The notes under the pieces: generated by a model
Database searches by the model: none
What the model was told of the DNA's origin: nothing
What the model saw: only the letters and a program-made list of their open reading frames with translations
Source of the DNA: Bacteroidota bacterium
GTDB lineage: Bacteria; Bacteroidota; JABWAT01
Reading direction: 5' to 3'
NCBI GenBank assembly: GCA_020161835.1
Contig: JAIUNL010000021.1
Location: 1-56,460, forward strand
DNA: 56,460 nt
Shown: positions 1 through 7,697 of the stretch, one piece after another
Numbering within the stretch: position 1 is the stretch's first letter
Layout: every line of letters begins with the position of its first letter
Made by a program: the position numbers and the translations under genes

Positions 1-93
1 GGAGGTAAGGCGTAAGGCGTAAGGCGTAAGGCGTAAGGCGTAAGGCGTAAGGCGTAAGGCGTAAGGCGTAAGGCGTAAGGCGTAAGGCGTAAG
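1..93 (+). repeat. Perfect heptamer tandem array (TAAGGCG)12
   Basis: Twelve perfect copies of TAAGGCG run from base 6 to 89, preceded by GGAGG and followed by a partial unit. Period 7 places the TAA of each unit in successive reading frames, so the plus strand is closed in all three frames within 21 bases; the opposite strand (CGCCTTA) has no stop. Degenerate relatives of the same unit follow the stop codons of the sorted protein near 28.3 kb and of hypF near 33.9 kb. By analogy this array may follow a plus-strand gene lying left of the window. Confidence 0.95.
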
Positions 94-172
94 AAAATTT
101 AGAATTGTAATTTATCCAATTTCATTCAACATTTAAAATTGAGAATTTAACCTTCCTGACAAAGTCAGGATT

Positions 173-718
173 CTATTTTCTTTCATTTAGGACTTTGCCG
201 TTACTGAGAACAGCTACGGTTTGCTGATTTTTAAGACTGTAAGTGATAGATTCAACCAAAGGTTCATTGACAAGGCTGTCAGACATCCATTCAATAAGGA
301 AATTGGCTCCCGTTCCACTTTTATCCCGGTAGGGAATATAATAATCAACTGTTTCCAGCGGGCTGATTTCAATGTGACGGTCTTTTAAAAAGTCATGTAC
401 CAACTGCCCTTTAGAATTGAAATACTGAACTCTGGTAATGGTAAGGGAACGTTTGAAATCAGTATTATGAAACGCCAGAAAGGCACTCATATCAAATTTT
501 GAAGAATCTTTAAAATCAGGAAAACTTGAGTAAACCGGAAGATAAAGAATTTGGCCCCGTACTTGTTTGCTGGGTTCATTTTTCAAATGATACCCTTCCG
601 GATCAAATGTTGAAAGATTGCTATTGGAAAAGGGATCAGCAACTTTTTTTTCAGAACAGGATTCCAGTGTTAAAAATCCAAATATCAGGATCAAACATAG
701 TTGAAGGCTGGATTTCAT
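173..718 (-). CDS. DUF3124 family lipoprotein
   Basis: A 181-residue predicted lipoprotein. The N-terminus is a signal peptide ending in a lipobox (LTLESC, Cys at about residue 21), so the mature protein should be lipid-anchored in the cell envelope. Residues 55-175 match my memory of DUF3124: a YLPVYSSF start, then an immunoglobulin-like stretch with HNTDFKRSLTITRVQYF and GANFLIEWMS. The family has no known function. It stands alone on the minus strand, separated from the MATE gene by repeats. The family call is by recognised sequence pattern only. Confidence 0.7.
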   Translation of the reverse strand: MKSSLQLCLILIFGFLTLESCSEKKVADPFSNSNLSTFDPEGYHLKNEPSKQVRGQILYLPVYSSFPDFKDSSKFDMSAFLAFHNTDFKRSLTITRVQYFNSKGQLVHDFLKDRHIEISPLETVDYYIPYRDKSGTGANFLIEWMSDSLVNEPLVESITYSLKNQQTVAVLSNGKVLNERK

Positions 719-813
719 TTTTGACTCCGTTCTTTGACCATTGAAAAGGGCTGAGCTACACTTTTAAGAAAGATAATTAAAATTGCTGAAATAAGTTGAA
801 GTCTGGACAAGAA

Positions 814-855
814 GTCAGAAGTCAGAAGTCAGAAAACAGAAGTCAGAAGAAAGAA
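814..855 (-). repeat. GTCAGAA heptamer array
   Basis: Six 7-base units, four of them exact GTCAGAA. Read on the minus strand (TTCTGAC), the sense of the MATE gene that ends about 100 bases away, each exact unit carries TGA, giving stops in all three frames. Confidence 0.9.
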
Positions 856-857
856 GA

Positions 858-934
858 CATGGATGAGCTTCGCAGAACTTTGTTAACTGGATGCCCGATC
901 CCGATTCTCGGGACGAGCAGGCTAAGTCCGGGAA
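858..934. repeat. Dispersed repeat: GCTTCGCAGAAC module plus palindromic arm
   Basis: Bases 858-890 recur inverted near 10925-10957 with only two mismatches, and partly near 52450. The following part (888-934) has a palindromic core (TCCCGATTCTCGGGA) between arms resembling those at 25837-25887 (GGAT..CCC ... CAGGCTA ... CCGGGA), where the core is different. It is non-coding and lies 3' of the MATE gene. Confidence 0.75.
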
Positions 935-951
935 GACACATATAAATCATT

Positions 952-2349
952 TTAAACTTTTATTTCTTTCCATTTTCCCTTTTTAAAATAATACCAGGCT
1001 AAAAGGGCAATCAGCGTTTCTGCAACCGGAATTGCAATAAAGGCTCCGGTGGAATTCAGATTCAATCCGGTTGAAAGTGCATAAGCCAAAGGAATCTGAA
1101 AAAGCCAGAAACAAACAAAATTAATCATAGTTGGTGTTTTGGTATCGCCAGCACCATTCAAAGCCTGAGTCATCACCATTCCAATCCCATAAAAAATAAA
1201 TCCGGTCCCGATAATTTGCATCGAAAGAACACCATAGGCAGCAACAGCTTCATCTTTTGTGAAAAAGTGAATGATGGGATGTGCTCCAAAAAGGAAAAGA
1301 ATCATAACAAAACCCATAAAAATGGCATTGTATTTGGCGGTAAGCATAACACTCTGTTGAGCACGGTCGATTTGCCCGGCACCCAGATTTTGTCCGACCA
1401 GAGTAGCTGCGGCGTTACTCAAACCCCAGGCAGGAAGAATAAAAAAGACAAAATTCCGGATGGCGATCTGAAACCCGGCTGAAGCATCAGTTCCACCTGT
1501 TTCTGCAACCAGTCTTGTAAGTATAATCCAACTTCCGCTGGCAATTATAAACTGAAACGTTGCTGGCCAGCCAATTGAAATAATTGATTTAATCTGTGCA
1601 TGGTCGTAGAAAAAGTGGTGTTTCTGAAATCTTAAAACGCCATCGCCTTTAAAAAGATGATAAATCTGGTACGCAACACCTGAACTTCTACCTATTACCG
1701 TTGCAATTGCAGCACCTTTCAAACCAAAAAAATGAATCAGAACCGGACACAATATGATATTGATCAGGCTGGCAATCCATAAACTTTTCATGGCCATTGC
1801 TGCATCACCTGCTCCGCGGAAAATTCCGTTAATGAGAAAAAGCATGATGATGACAACACTTCCGCCCAGCATAATCCGGGTGAAAATGGTCCCTTCCTTT
1901 ACAACTTCAGGGCTTGCCCCCATCATTTCAAGTAAGTCACTGGCAAAAACAGCACCCGTCACACTGACGATAACGGTAACAATTAATGCAATTATCAATG
2001 ATTGTGCTCCGGCATGAGCTGCAGCTTCCGGGTTTTTCTCGCCAATTCTTCGGGCAACAATAGCCGTGGCGGCTGTACTTAAACCAATTGCCACCGAATA
2101 AACAATGGTTATAACTGATTCAGTTAATCCGACTGTCGCAATAGCATTTGCACCCAGTTTGCTAACGAAAAATATATCAACAATTGCAAAAACGCTTTCG
2201 AGACTTAACTCCAGAATCATCGGGATTGAAAGCAGGACAACAGCTTTAGGTATGCTTCCCTGAGTGAAATCCTGATGTTCACTTTTCAGCGACTGCCTGA
2301 AAATGGAAATAGCATTCCTAATTGTGTTTCCTATTTGCGAAATCGTCAT
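952..2349 (-). CDS. MATE family efflux transporter
   Basis: A 465-residue polytopic membrane protein of the multidrug and toxic compound extrusion (MATE/NorM) family, which exports cationic drugs or metabolites by Na+ or H+ antiport across the inner membrane. Family features visible are the first helix region SIPMILELSLESVFAIVDIFFVSKLG, then GLSTAATAIVARRIGE, then in the second half a repeat of the same pattern with ATLVGQNLGAG. Length is normal for MATE. About 35 cytoplasmic residues precede the first helix. There is no clear Shine-Dalgarno sequence before the ATG, which is common in Bacteroidota-like genomes. The substrate cannot be told. Confidence 0.92.
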   Translation of the reverse strand: MTISQIGNTIRNAISIFRQSLKSEHQDFTQGSIPKAVVLLSIPMILELSLESVFAIVDIFFVSKLGANAIATVGLTESVITIVYSVAIGLSTAATAIVARRIGEKNPEAAAHAGAQSLIIALIVTVIVSVTGAVFASDLLEMMGASPEVVKEGTIFTRIMLGGSVVIIMLFLINGIFRGAGDAAMAMKSLWIASLINIILCPVLIHFFGLKGAAIATVIGRSSGVAYQIYHLFKGDGVLRFQKHHFFYDHAQIKSIISIGWPATFQFIIASGSWIILTRLVAETGGTDASAGFQIAIRNFVFFILPAWGLSNAAATLVGQNLGAGQIDRAQQSVMLTAKYNAIFMGFVMILFLFGAHPIIHFFTKDEAVAAYGVLSMQIIGTGFIFYGIGMVMTQALNGAGDTKTPTMINFVCFWLFQIPLAYALSTGLNLNSTGAFIAIPVAETLIALLAWYYFKKGKWKEIKV

Positions 2350-2392
2350 AATAAAAAAGGGAGCAAAAAGATTGAGATGATTTTCCTTGAAT

Positions 2393-2773
2393 TCAATGGA
2401 CTGGGTTTTCTTTTAACCGTTTGTGGTGTAAAAAGTAGGAAGCAAAAAGGAATGAAAAAGGCAAAATCATAAATAAAATACCAATTTGAGAAGGATCCAC
2501 ACTTAGTGCTGAATAAGTGGCACCAGCCAGATCAAAAAATAAACCTGCATAAGCCCATTCTTTGATTCTAAGAAAGCCGGGTACTAAAAGGGTAATCGCA
2601 CCCAATAATTTGGCCACACCGAGAAAAGGAAGAATATACTCAGGATACCCAAGATCTTCTGAAATCATTTTTATTGCATCGGGGTGGCTTAAGATATCAG
2701 GAATTGCTGAAAATGCCATAAAGGCTGAAAAAATGCCCGTAATAACCCAATAGATGATGTTTGTTTTTTTCAT
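2393..2773 (-). CDS. DoxX-like family membrane protein
   Basis: A small protein of 126 residues with four predicted membrane helices. The pattern MAFSAIPDI...MISEDLGYPEYILPFLGVAKLLGA fits the DoxX-like family (often near quinone or thiol redox functions; role unclear). The start chosen is the ATG preceded by AAGGAAG eight bases upstream; an ATG 33 bases further up would add a charged leader with no match to the family. It lies 43 bases upstream of the MATE gene on the same strand, so the two may be co-transcribed. Confidence 0.8.
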   Translation of the reverse strand: MKKTNIIYWVITGIFSAFMAFSAIPDILSHPDAIKMISEDLGYPEYILPFLGVAKLLGAITLLVPGFLRIKEWAYAGLFFDLAGATYSALSVDPSQIGILFMILPFSFLFASYFLHHKRLKENPVH

Positions 2774-2984
2774 GTACGACTTCCTTTCTTGTCTTAAATA
2801 TTTCAATTTACGTTTATTATTTAGAATAAATCAAGATAGTGGGTAAGTTTTTTAAGTACAGCGTTATCAATAGATAGTTTGAAATCCAGTTTTCTTGCTT
2901 TTTCTGACAATTTATTCTTCATAAAAACCTGTAAAACAAAAAGGCAATAAATTTGAATTTAATTTTAAAAAATGAATTTTGTAT

Positions 2985-3012
2985 TTCTCTGCGTTCTCCG
3001 CGCCTCTGCGGT
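2985..3012 (+). repeat. CTCTGCG / CTCCGCG / CTCTGCGG dispersed motif
   Basis: A short run of CTCTGCG-like heptamer-spaced words just upstream of the CYTH gene. I recall similar words scattered in intergenic DNA of many unrelated bacteria. An open frame runs through it, but it looks non-coding, which supports the later ATG for the next gene. Confidence 0.5.
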
Positions 3013-3033
3013 CAAATCTTAGAAAAGGTATCT

Positions 3034-3534
3034 ATGCAAAATCTTGAACTCAAAGCTCACTGTCCCGATCTGAATGAATTCAGAAAACGGGCAGAAGAAC
3101 TGAACCCGCATCAGAAGGAAATTCTGAACCAGAAAGATATTTATTATGAGACGAAATCCGGCCGGCTTAAACTGAGACTCATCAACAGCCAGGTTGCTCA
3201 ACTGATCCACTATTTTCGTCCCGATCAGACAGAAAACCGGATCAGTGAGTATTACATCCAGAATTTAGAGCCGGCTGAAAGTGCAGAGGCTTTCCTGGAC
3301 CGGATTTTTACCCGATGGAAAGTGGTTGAGAAAACACGCTACGTTTACCTATATAAAAATGCGAGGATTCATCTGGACTCGGTTCTTGGATTAGGAAATT
3401 TTGCAGAATTTGAAATTGTTGGGAATAATCACGATATATCACAAGAAGATCGCAATCTTTACCTTTATTTAAAGCAATTCTTCCGGATTTCTCCGGATCA
3501 AGAAATTCAGGGTTCTTACTCAGACCTCATGTAG
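3034..3534 (+). CDS. CYTH domain protein (class IV adenylate cyclase / triphosphatase-like)
   Basis: A 166-residue protein of the CYTH superfamily, whose tunnel-fold enzymes act on triphosphorylated substrates (adenylate cyclase type IV, thiamine triphosphatase, inorganic triphosphatase). The N-terminal signature is NLELKA (ExK-type metal and phosphate binding), followed by DIYYETKSGRLKLRL, KTRYVYLYKNARIHLD and GLGNFAEFEI, all typical of the CyaB-like branch. The ATG chosen has AGAAAAGG upstream and begins exactly at the CYTH motif; the longer frame passes through repeat-like DNA. It ends 7 bases before the carboxyltransferase gene, so the two are probably one operon. The exact reaction cannot be assigned. 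Confidence 0.82.
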   Translation: MQNLELKAHCPDLNEFRKRAEELNPHQKEILNQKDIYYETKSGRLKLRLINSQVAQLIHYFRPDQTENRISEYYIQNLEPAESAEAFLDRIFTRWKVVEKTRYVYLYKNARIHLDSVLGLGNFAEFEIVGNNHDISQEDRNLYLYLKQFFRISPDQEIQGSYSDLM

Positions 3535-3541
3535 GGGATTT

Positions 3542-5197
3542 ATGGGCAAAATCGGAAAACCGGTCAGAGTTGATGCTGCATTTGAAACACGAAAAGCAGC
3601 TTTTCTTGAAAAAATGAACCGTCTCAGGGAACACGAACAAAAAGTTCACCTCGGTGGCGGAAAAAAAGCCATTGAAAAACATCATGAAAAGGGAAAACTC
3701 ACTGCCCGTGAACGGATTGCGAAACTAATCGACCCGTCTTCAGATTTTATTGAAATCGGACTTTTCACTGCTGAAGGACTGTACCGTGAACATGGCGGCG
3801 CCCCTTCCGCAGGAACGGTGATGGGAATTGGGTCCATTCATGGCCGGAAATGTGTAATCGTTGCCAATGATGCCACAGTAAAGGCAGGTGCCTGGTTTCC
3901 TATGACGGCGAAGAAGAACCTTCGTGCCCAGGAAATAGCCATGGAAAACCGGATACCGATTATTTATCTGGTGGATTCTGCCGGTGTTTTTCTTCCGATG
4001 CAGGAAAAAATATTTCCCGATAAAGAACATTTCGGACGGATTTTCAGGAACAATGCGATGATGAGTTCCATGGGGATTCCGCAGATTTCGGCTATCATGG
4101 GCATGTGTGTTGCCGGTGGTGCCTATTTGCCCATTATGAGTGATGAAGCCTTGATTGTGGAGGGAACCGGTTCTGTTTTTCTTGCCGGGTCGCATCTGGT
4201 AAAAGCTGCAATAGGTGAAGATATTGATAATGAATCGCTGGGTGGTGCAACGGTTCATTCTGAACTTTCGGGCGTGACCGATTATAAAATGAAAAATGAC
4301 GACGAGTGTCTGGAGAAAATCCGAAGTCTCGTTTCCCACCTGGGTCATCCCATCAAAACCGGATTTGACAGAATTGAGTCATCCGAACCCGATTTCCCCG
4401 TTGAAGATTTATATGGATTTCTGCCGGATTCCGGATCTAAACCTTACGACATGATGGAAATTATTGCCCGCCTTGTCGATGGCAGTGAATTTGATGAATA
4501 CAAAGCCGGTTACGGCAAAAGCATTATTACCGGATATGCCCGTGTTGATGGCTGGTCGGTTGGGATTGTGGCCAATCAGCGGTTGGTAACAAGAACAAAA
4601 GCCGGTGAAATGCAGATTGGCGGCGTGATTTATTCTGATTCGGCAGATAAAGCAGCCCGGTTTATCATGAACTGCAACCAAAAAAGAATTCCGCTCGTTT
4701 TTCTTCAGGATGTGACAGGATTCATGGTGGGTTCCCGTTCTGAACATGGCGGAATCATTAAAGATGGTGCCAAAATGGTGAATGCGGTTGCCAATTCGGT
4801 TGTACCGAAATTTACATTTATTATCGGGAACAGTTACGGCGCCGGGAATTATGCCATGTGCGGAAAAGCTTACGATCCGCGACTTATTTTTTCCTGGCCG
4901 ACAGGTCAAATTGCAGTCATGGGTGGAAAACAGGCTTCAGAAACTTTGCTCTCCATCAAAATACAAACTGCTGAAAAACACGGTCATCACGTCAGCGACT
5001 CAGACCGTCAGGAATTTTTGAAGGAAATCAGTGACCGGTATCAGGCACAAATGAATCCGGTTTTTGCTGCTGCCCGTCTCTGGACTGACGGAATTATTGA
5101 CCCGGCCGAAACCAGAAAAATCATTTCAACCGGAATTGAAGTCGCCAATCATCAGGGAGATTTGCCGAGATTCAATCCGGGAGTGCTGCAAACTTGA
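3542..5197 (+). CDS. Acyl-CoA carboxylase carboxyltransferase (beta) subunit, MccB/AtuC-like
   Basis: A 551-residue biotin-dependent carboxyltransferase with the two crotonase-like halves of the family. It would move CO2 from carboxybiotin to an acyl-CoA. The N-terminal half contains GKLTARERI, GGGKKAIEKHHEKGK, FPDKEHFGRIFRNNAMMSS and CVAGGAYLPIMSDEA, the pattern of 3-methylcrotonyl-CoA and geranyl-CoA carboxylases rather than propionyl-CoA carboxylase. The C-terminal half has FMVGSRSEHGGIIKDGAKMV and GNSYGAGNYAMCGKAYDPR. Neighbours (AtuA-like proteins, enoyl-CoA hydratase) point to terpene or leucine carbon-skeleton breakdown. The biotin carboxylase/BCCP alpha subunit it needs is not in the window. 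Substrate choice between methylcrotonyl- and geranyl-CoA is inference. Confidence 0.9.
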   Translation: MGKIGKPVRVDAAFETRKAAFLEKMNRLREHEQKVHLGGGKKAIEKHHEKGKLTARERIAKLIDPSSDFIEIGLFTAEGLYREHGGAPSAGTVMGIGSIHGRKCVIVANDATVKAGAWFPMTAKKNLRAQEIAMENRIPIIYLVDSAGVFLPMQEKIFPDKEHFGRIFRNNAMMSSMGIPQISAIMGMCVAGGAYLPIMSDEALIVEGTGSVFLAGSHLVKAAIGEDIDNESLGGATVHSELSGVTDYKMKNDDECLEKIRSLVSHLGHPIKTGFDRIESSEPDFPVEDLYGFLPDSGSKPYDMMEIIARLVDGSEFDEYKAGYGKSIITGYARVDGWSVGIVANQRLVTRTKAGEMQIGGVIYSDSADKAARFIMNCNQKRIPLVFLQDVTGFMVGSRSEHGGIIKDGAKMVNAVANSVVPKFTFIIGNSYGAGNYAMCGKAYDPRLIFSWPTGQIAVMGGKQASETLLSIKIQTAEKHGHHVSDSDRQEFLKEISDRYQAQMNPVFAAARLWTDGIIDPAETRKIISTGIEVANHQGDLPRFNPGVLQT

Positions 5198-5203
5198 GGG
5201 AAA

Positions 5204-5231
5204 GAAGTCAGAAGTCAGAAGTCAGGAGACA
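5204..5231 (+). repeat. GAAGTCA heptamer array
   Basis: Three exact and one degenerate heptamer directly after the carboxyltransferase stop codon. Unlike the other arrays, its stop-bearing strand is antisense to the gene it follows, so it is an exception to the orientation rule. Confidence 0.85.
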
Positions 5232-5253
5232 AAAGACTTTTAGTTCAAAAATT

Positions 5254-5300
5254 GTCACCCTGAGTGAATTTGAACTTTGTTCAAATTTTTATCGAAGGGT
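5254..5300 (+). repeat. Palindromic element, type 1 (CCTGAGTG...TATCGAAGG)
   Basis: Arms GTCACCCTGAGTG and TATCGAAGGGT flank a palindromic core (AATTTGAAC / GTTCAAATT). The outer bases CACCC / GGGT pair. It is the same family as the copies clustered at 33-33.9 kb and 36.9 kb. Confidence 0.85.
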
Positions 5301-5364
5301 AGATTGGGGTGGTATTCATTGCCTTGTTCTTTTAGAAAACAGCCAAACCACCCCGGCTTCACCA

Positions 5365-5385
5365 CCCCTCCTTGAAAAGGAGGGG
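5365..5385 (+). terminator. CCCCTCCTT-GAA-AAGGAGGGG hairpin
   Basis: A perfect 9-bp stem with a 3-base loop, 33 bases before the Nudix start. There is no T-tract, so termination is uncertain. The right arm contains AAGGAGG, a strong ribosome-binding-type sequence, but too far from the ATG to be its ribosome binding site. A weaker relative lies near 28252-28272. Confidence 0.4.
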
Positions 5386-5417
5386 AACCTGATCATTAAT
5401 CATTAACAATTACCATT

Positions 5418-5900
5418 ATGACCCCCATTATCCGTGTTATCGACTGTTTCATTTTTCGTAAAAATCCAGATGGGGAGTTCGAGTATTTACTACTTCACCG
5501 TGCACCGAAAAAGATGTACAACGGCCACTGGCGAATGGTTGGCGGAAAAATAAAAACCGGTGAAAAAGCCTGGGAAACTGCCATCAGAGAAATGAAGGAA
5601 GAAACCGGACTTTCACCTTTAGAATTGTGGTCGGTTCCTTACGTCAACCAGTTTTATGAATGGGAACACGACCGTATCAACTCAATTCCCGTATTTATTG
5701 CCAAAGTTGATGATTCCAAGGTACTTCTTGATGATGAACATGACCGGTTTCGCTGGGTTTCAGAAACAGATGCTGCCGGTTTGCTTTCTTTCCCGGGACA
5801 AATTGACGGACTGCGGGCTGCCCATTTGATGCTGACATCAAACCCTGATCTTGCAGATCTTTTAAAAATTAAGTTTAACGACCAACAGGACAAACCATGA
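5418..5900 (+). CDS. Nudix hydrolase
   Basis: A 160-residue Nudix protein, hydrolysing a nucleoside diphosphate linked to another group (X). The Nudix box is complete: G43, E49, then REMKEETGL at 57-65, matching Gx5Ex7REUxEExGU. The N-terminal IRVIDCFIFRKNP...YLLLHRAP and GHWRMVGGKI resemble dATP pyrophosphohydrolase or dihydroneopterin-triphosphatase-like members. Its stop codon overlaps the AtuA start (ATGA), so translation of the two is coupled. That is unusual for a house-cleaning Nudix and hints at a CoA- or nucleotide-linked intermediate of the same pathway. Substrate unknown. Confidence 0.88.
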   Translation: MTPIIRVIDCFIFRKNPDGEFEYLLLHRAPKKMYNGHWRMVGGKIKTGEKAWETAIREMKEETGLSPLELWSVPYVNQFYEWEHDRINSIPVFIAKVDDSKVLLDDEHDRFRWVSETDAAGLLSFPGQIDGLRAAHLMLTSNPDLADLLKIKFNDQQDKP

Positions 5901-7255
5901 AAACTTCCATTCGAATTGCAGCCGGACAAGGATTCTGGGGTGATTTGCAGCGTGCGCCCGTTGACCAGGTTACGCACGGACAAATAGATTATCTGGTGAT
6001 GGATTACCTCGCCGAAGTCACCATGTCGATCATGCAGAAACAGAAACAAAAAGATCCGGCACTTGGCTATGCCCGGGATTTTGTTTCCGTCATTGAAAAA
6101 ATCCTTCCCGATCTGATGTCCAAAAACATTAAAGTGATTGCAAATGCCGGTGGTGCGAATCCGTTCGCCTGCCGGGATGCTGTGATGGAAGTTGCAAAAA
6201 AACTGGGTATTACCGGACTTAAAATTGGTGTCGTTCACGGGGATGACATTTTAAAACGCCTTCCTGAATTTCTTGAAACAGGAATTGAGCTCGAAAATAT
6301 GGATACCGGTGAATCCATCTGGAAAGTTCAGCATCGTCTGCTTTCTGCCAATGTTTATTTCGGAGCTTTCCCGATTGTTGAAGCGTTGGATCAGGGCGCT
6401 CAGATCGTGATCACCGGTCGTTGTACCGATACGGGTCTGACGCTTGCCCCAATGATTCATGAATTCGGCTGGAAAAATGACGAATGGGATTTACTTGCTG
6501 CAGGAACTGTCGCCGGACATATTCTCGAATGCGGTGCTCAGGCTTCAGGTGGGAATTTTCTTGGCGACTGGAAATCAGTTCCCGATTTCGCAAACATCGG
6601 GTTCCCGATTGCTGAAGCTCACCCGGATGGTACATTCATCATTACAAAACATGAATCACTAGGCGGATTGGTAAATACGATGACGGTTAAAGAACAGTTG
6701 TTGTATGAAATCGGGGACCCAACCCAATATATAGGACCTGATGTGGTGGCTGATTTTACTTCAATTCAGGTTGAAGATGCCGGCGAAAACCGGGTGAAAG
6801 TATTCGGGATCAAAGGCCGGCCAAACACGCCCTTTTATAAAGTTTCTGCTTCTTATGAAGACGGCTATTTCTCATCCTCAACCTTGGTTTATTCCTGGCC
6901 TGATGCTGCAGAAAAAGCAAAAGCCGCCGGCGAAATTCTTAAAAAACGACTGGATTTGCTGGGTTATCAGTTTGATGAGTACAATGCCGAATATATCGGG
7001 ATGAATTCGTGTCACGGGCATTTGGCTGAAAAAGTTGAGGATTACCCGGAGGTCATGCTTCGTGTTTCTGTACGGGGAAGTGACAAAAAGTCAATGACTG
7101 GTTTTGGGATGGAAATTGCACCGTTAATCTTAACAGGTCCGCCTGCTGTGACCGGATTTGCCGGTGGTCGTCCAAAACCGTCGGATATTGTGGCCTACTG
7201 GCCGGCACTTATTCCCAAAACGGTGATTTCACCCAAAGTTGAAGTAACGGGGTAG
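5897..7255 (+). CDS. AtuA family protein, DUF1446 core domain
   Basis: A 452-residue protein matching the acyclic terpene utilisation AtuA / DUF1446 family: start IRIAAGQGFWGD, then YLAEVTMSI, NAGGANPFACRDA, VVHGDDIL, FGAFPIVEALDQGAQIVITGR and AGHILECGAQASGGNFLGDW. AtuA is needed for citronellol and geraniol catabolism in Pseudomonas, but its chemistry is not settled. In Pseudomonas AtuA a C-terminal ferredoxin-fold-like part is fused; here that part is encoded separately in the next gene. The overlap with the Nudix gene and the nearby carboxyltransferase and hydratase support one pathway. Family confidence is high; biochemical role is unknown. Confidence 0.85.
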   Translation: MKTSIRIAAGQGFWGDLQRAPVDQVTHGQIDYLVMDYLAEVTMSIMQKQKQKDPALGYARDFVSVIEKILPDLMSKNIKVIANAGGANPFACRDAVMEVAKKLGITGLKIGVVHGDDILKRLPEFLETGIELENMDTGESIWKVQHRLLSANVYFGAFPIVEALDQGAQIVITGRCTDTGLTLAPMIHEFGWKNDEWDLLAAGTVAGHILECGAQASGGNFLGDWKSVPDFANIGFPIAEAHPDGTFIITKHESLGGLVNTMTVKEQLLYEIGDPTQYIGPDVVADFTSIQVEDAGENRVKVFGIKGRPNTPFYKVSASYEDGYFSSSTLVYSWPDAAEKAKAAGEILKKRLDLLGYQFDEYNAEYIGMNSCHGHLAEKVEDYPEVMLRVSVRGSDKKSMTGFGMEIAPLILTGPPAVTGFAGGRPKPSDIVAYWPALIPKTVISPKVEVTG

Positions 7256-7274
7256 GTTTTTTAATCTATTGGAT

Positions 7275-7305
7275 GTCATCCCGGACCTGATCCGGGATCC
7301 AGTAT
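7275..7305. repeat. Palindromic element, type 2 (GTCATCCCGGACCTGATCCGGGATCC)
   Basis: A CCCGGA / TCCGGG stem around CCTGA, in the gap between the two AtuA-part genes. Related sequences lie at 10907 and 25796. Its position exactly where AtuA is split is notable. Confidence 0.75.
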
Positions 7306-7362
7306 TCCGCCTCAATAACCAACATCAACCAAAAACAAAAATTTAAAAATCTGAGTTATTCC

Positions 7363-7695
7363 ATGAAAACAATTCGTCTTTTTGATATCGCCCACGGCCG
7401 TTCCGGAGACAAAGGCGATACGTCGAACATTGGGATCATTGCCAGAAAACCGGAATTTTATCCGGTTCTTGTTGAAACGTTAACACAGGAAACTGTGAAA
7501 TCCTGGTTTGGCCCGATTTGCAAAGGAAAAGTTGAGCGGTTTGAACTGCCTAATATCCAGGCGCTGAACTTTTTGCTTCATGAGGCCTTGGGAGGCGGCG
7601 GCACAGTCACCCTGAAACTTGACGCACAGGGAAAAACAATGGCTGCAGCCTTGCTTAAAATGGAAATTCAGGTTCCTGATGAACTGGAGGTGTAA
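7363..7695 (+). CDS. AtuA C-terminal-like ferredoxin-fold protein
   Basis: A 110-residue protein corresponding to the C-terminal region of fused AtuA proteins. The signature is a start LFDIAHGRSGDKGDTSNIGIIAR, then FELPNIQALNFLLHEALGGGGTVTLKLDAQGKT near the end. The GRSGDKGD loop is glycine-rich and acidic. It ends 2 bases before the enoyl-CoA hydratase, so the two are co-translated. It probably works with the DUF1446 protein upstream; separate small copies of this domain are known in other bacteria, so the split is not necessarily damage. Confidence 0.8.
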   Translation: MKTIRLFDIAHGRSGDKGDTSNIGIIARKPEFYPVLVETLTQETVKSWFGPICKGKVERFELPNIQALNFLLHEALGGGGTVTLKLDAQGKTMAAALLKMEIQVPDELEV

Positions 7696-7697
7696 TC

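Noticed and set aside
1..93. CRISPR or clustered regulatory repeat
   Set aside because: The unit is only 7 bases, without spacers; it is a tandem microsatellite.
2953..3033. Longer N-terminus for the CYTH protein
   Set aside because: It starts with TTG and translates a dispersed CTCTGCG repeat; the ATG at 3034 has a ribosome binding site and begins at the family motif.
3740..4348. Long open frame antisense to the carboxyltransferase
   Set aside because: A shadow of a well-conserved gene; rich in His, Arg and Asn with no domain.
5194..5406. 70-codon plus-strand frame after the carboxyltransferase
   Set aside because: It is composed of the heptamer array, a palindromic element and a GC hairpin; no protein-like pattern.
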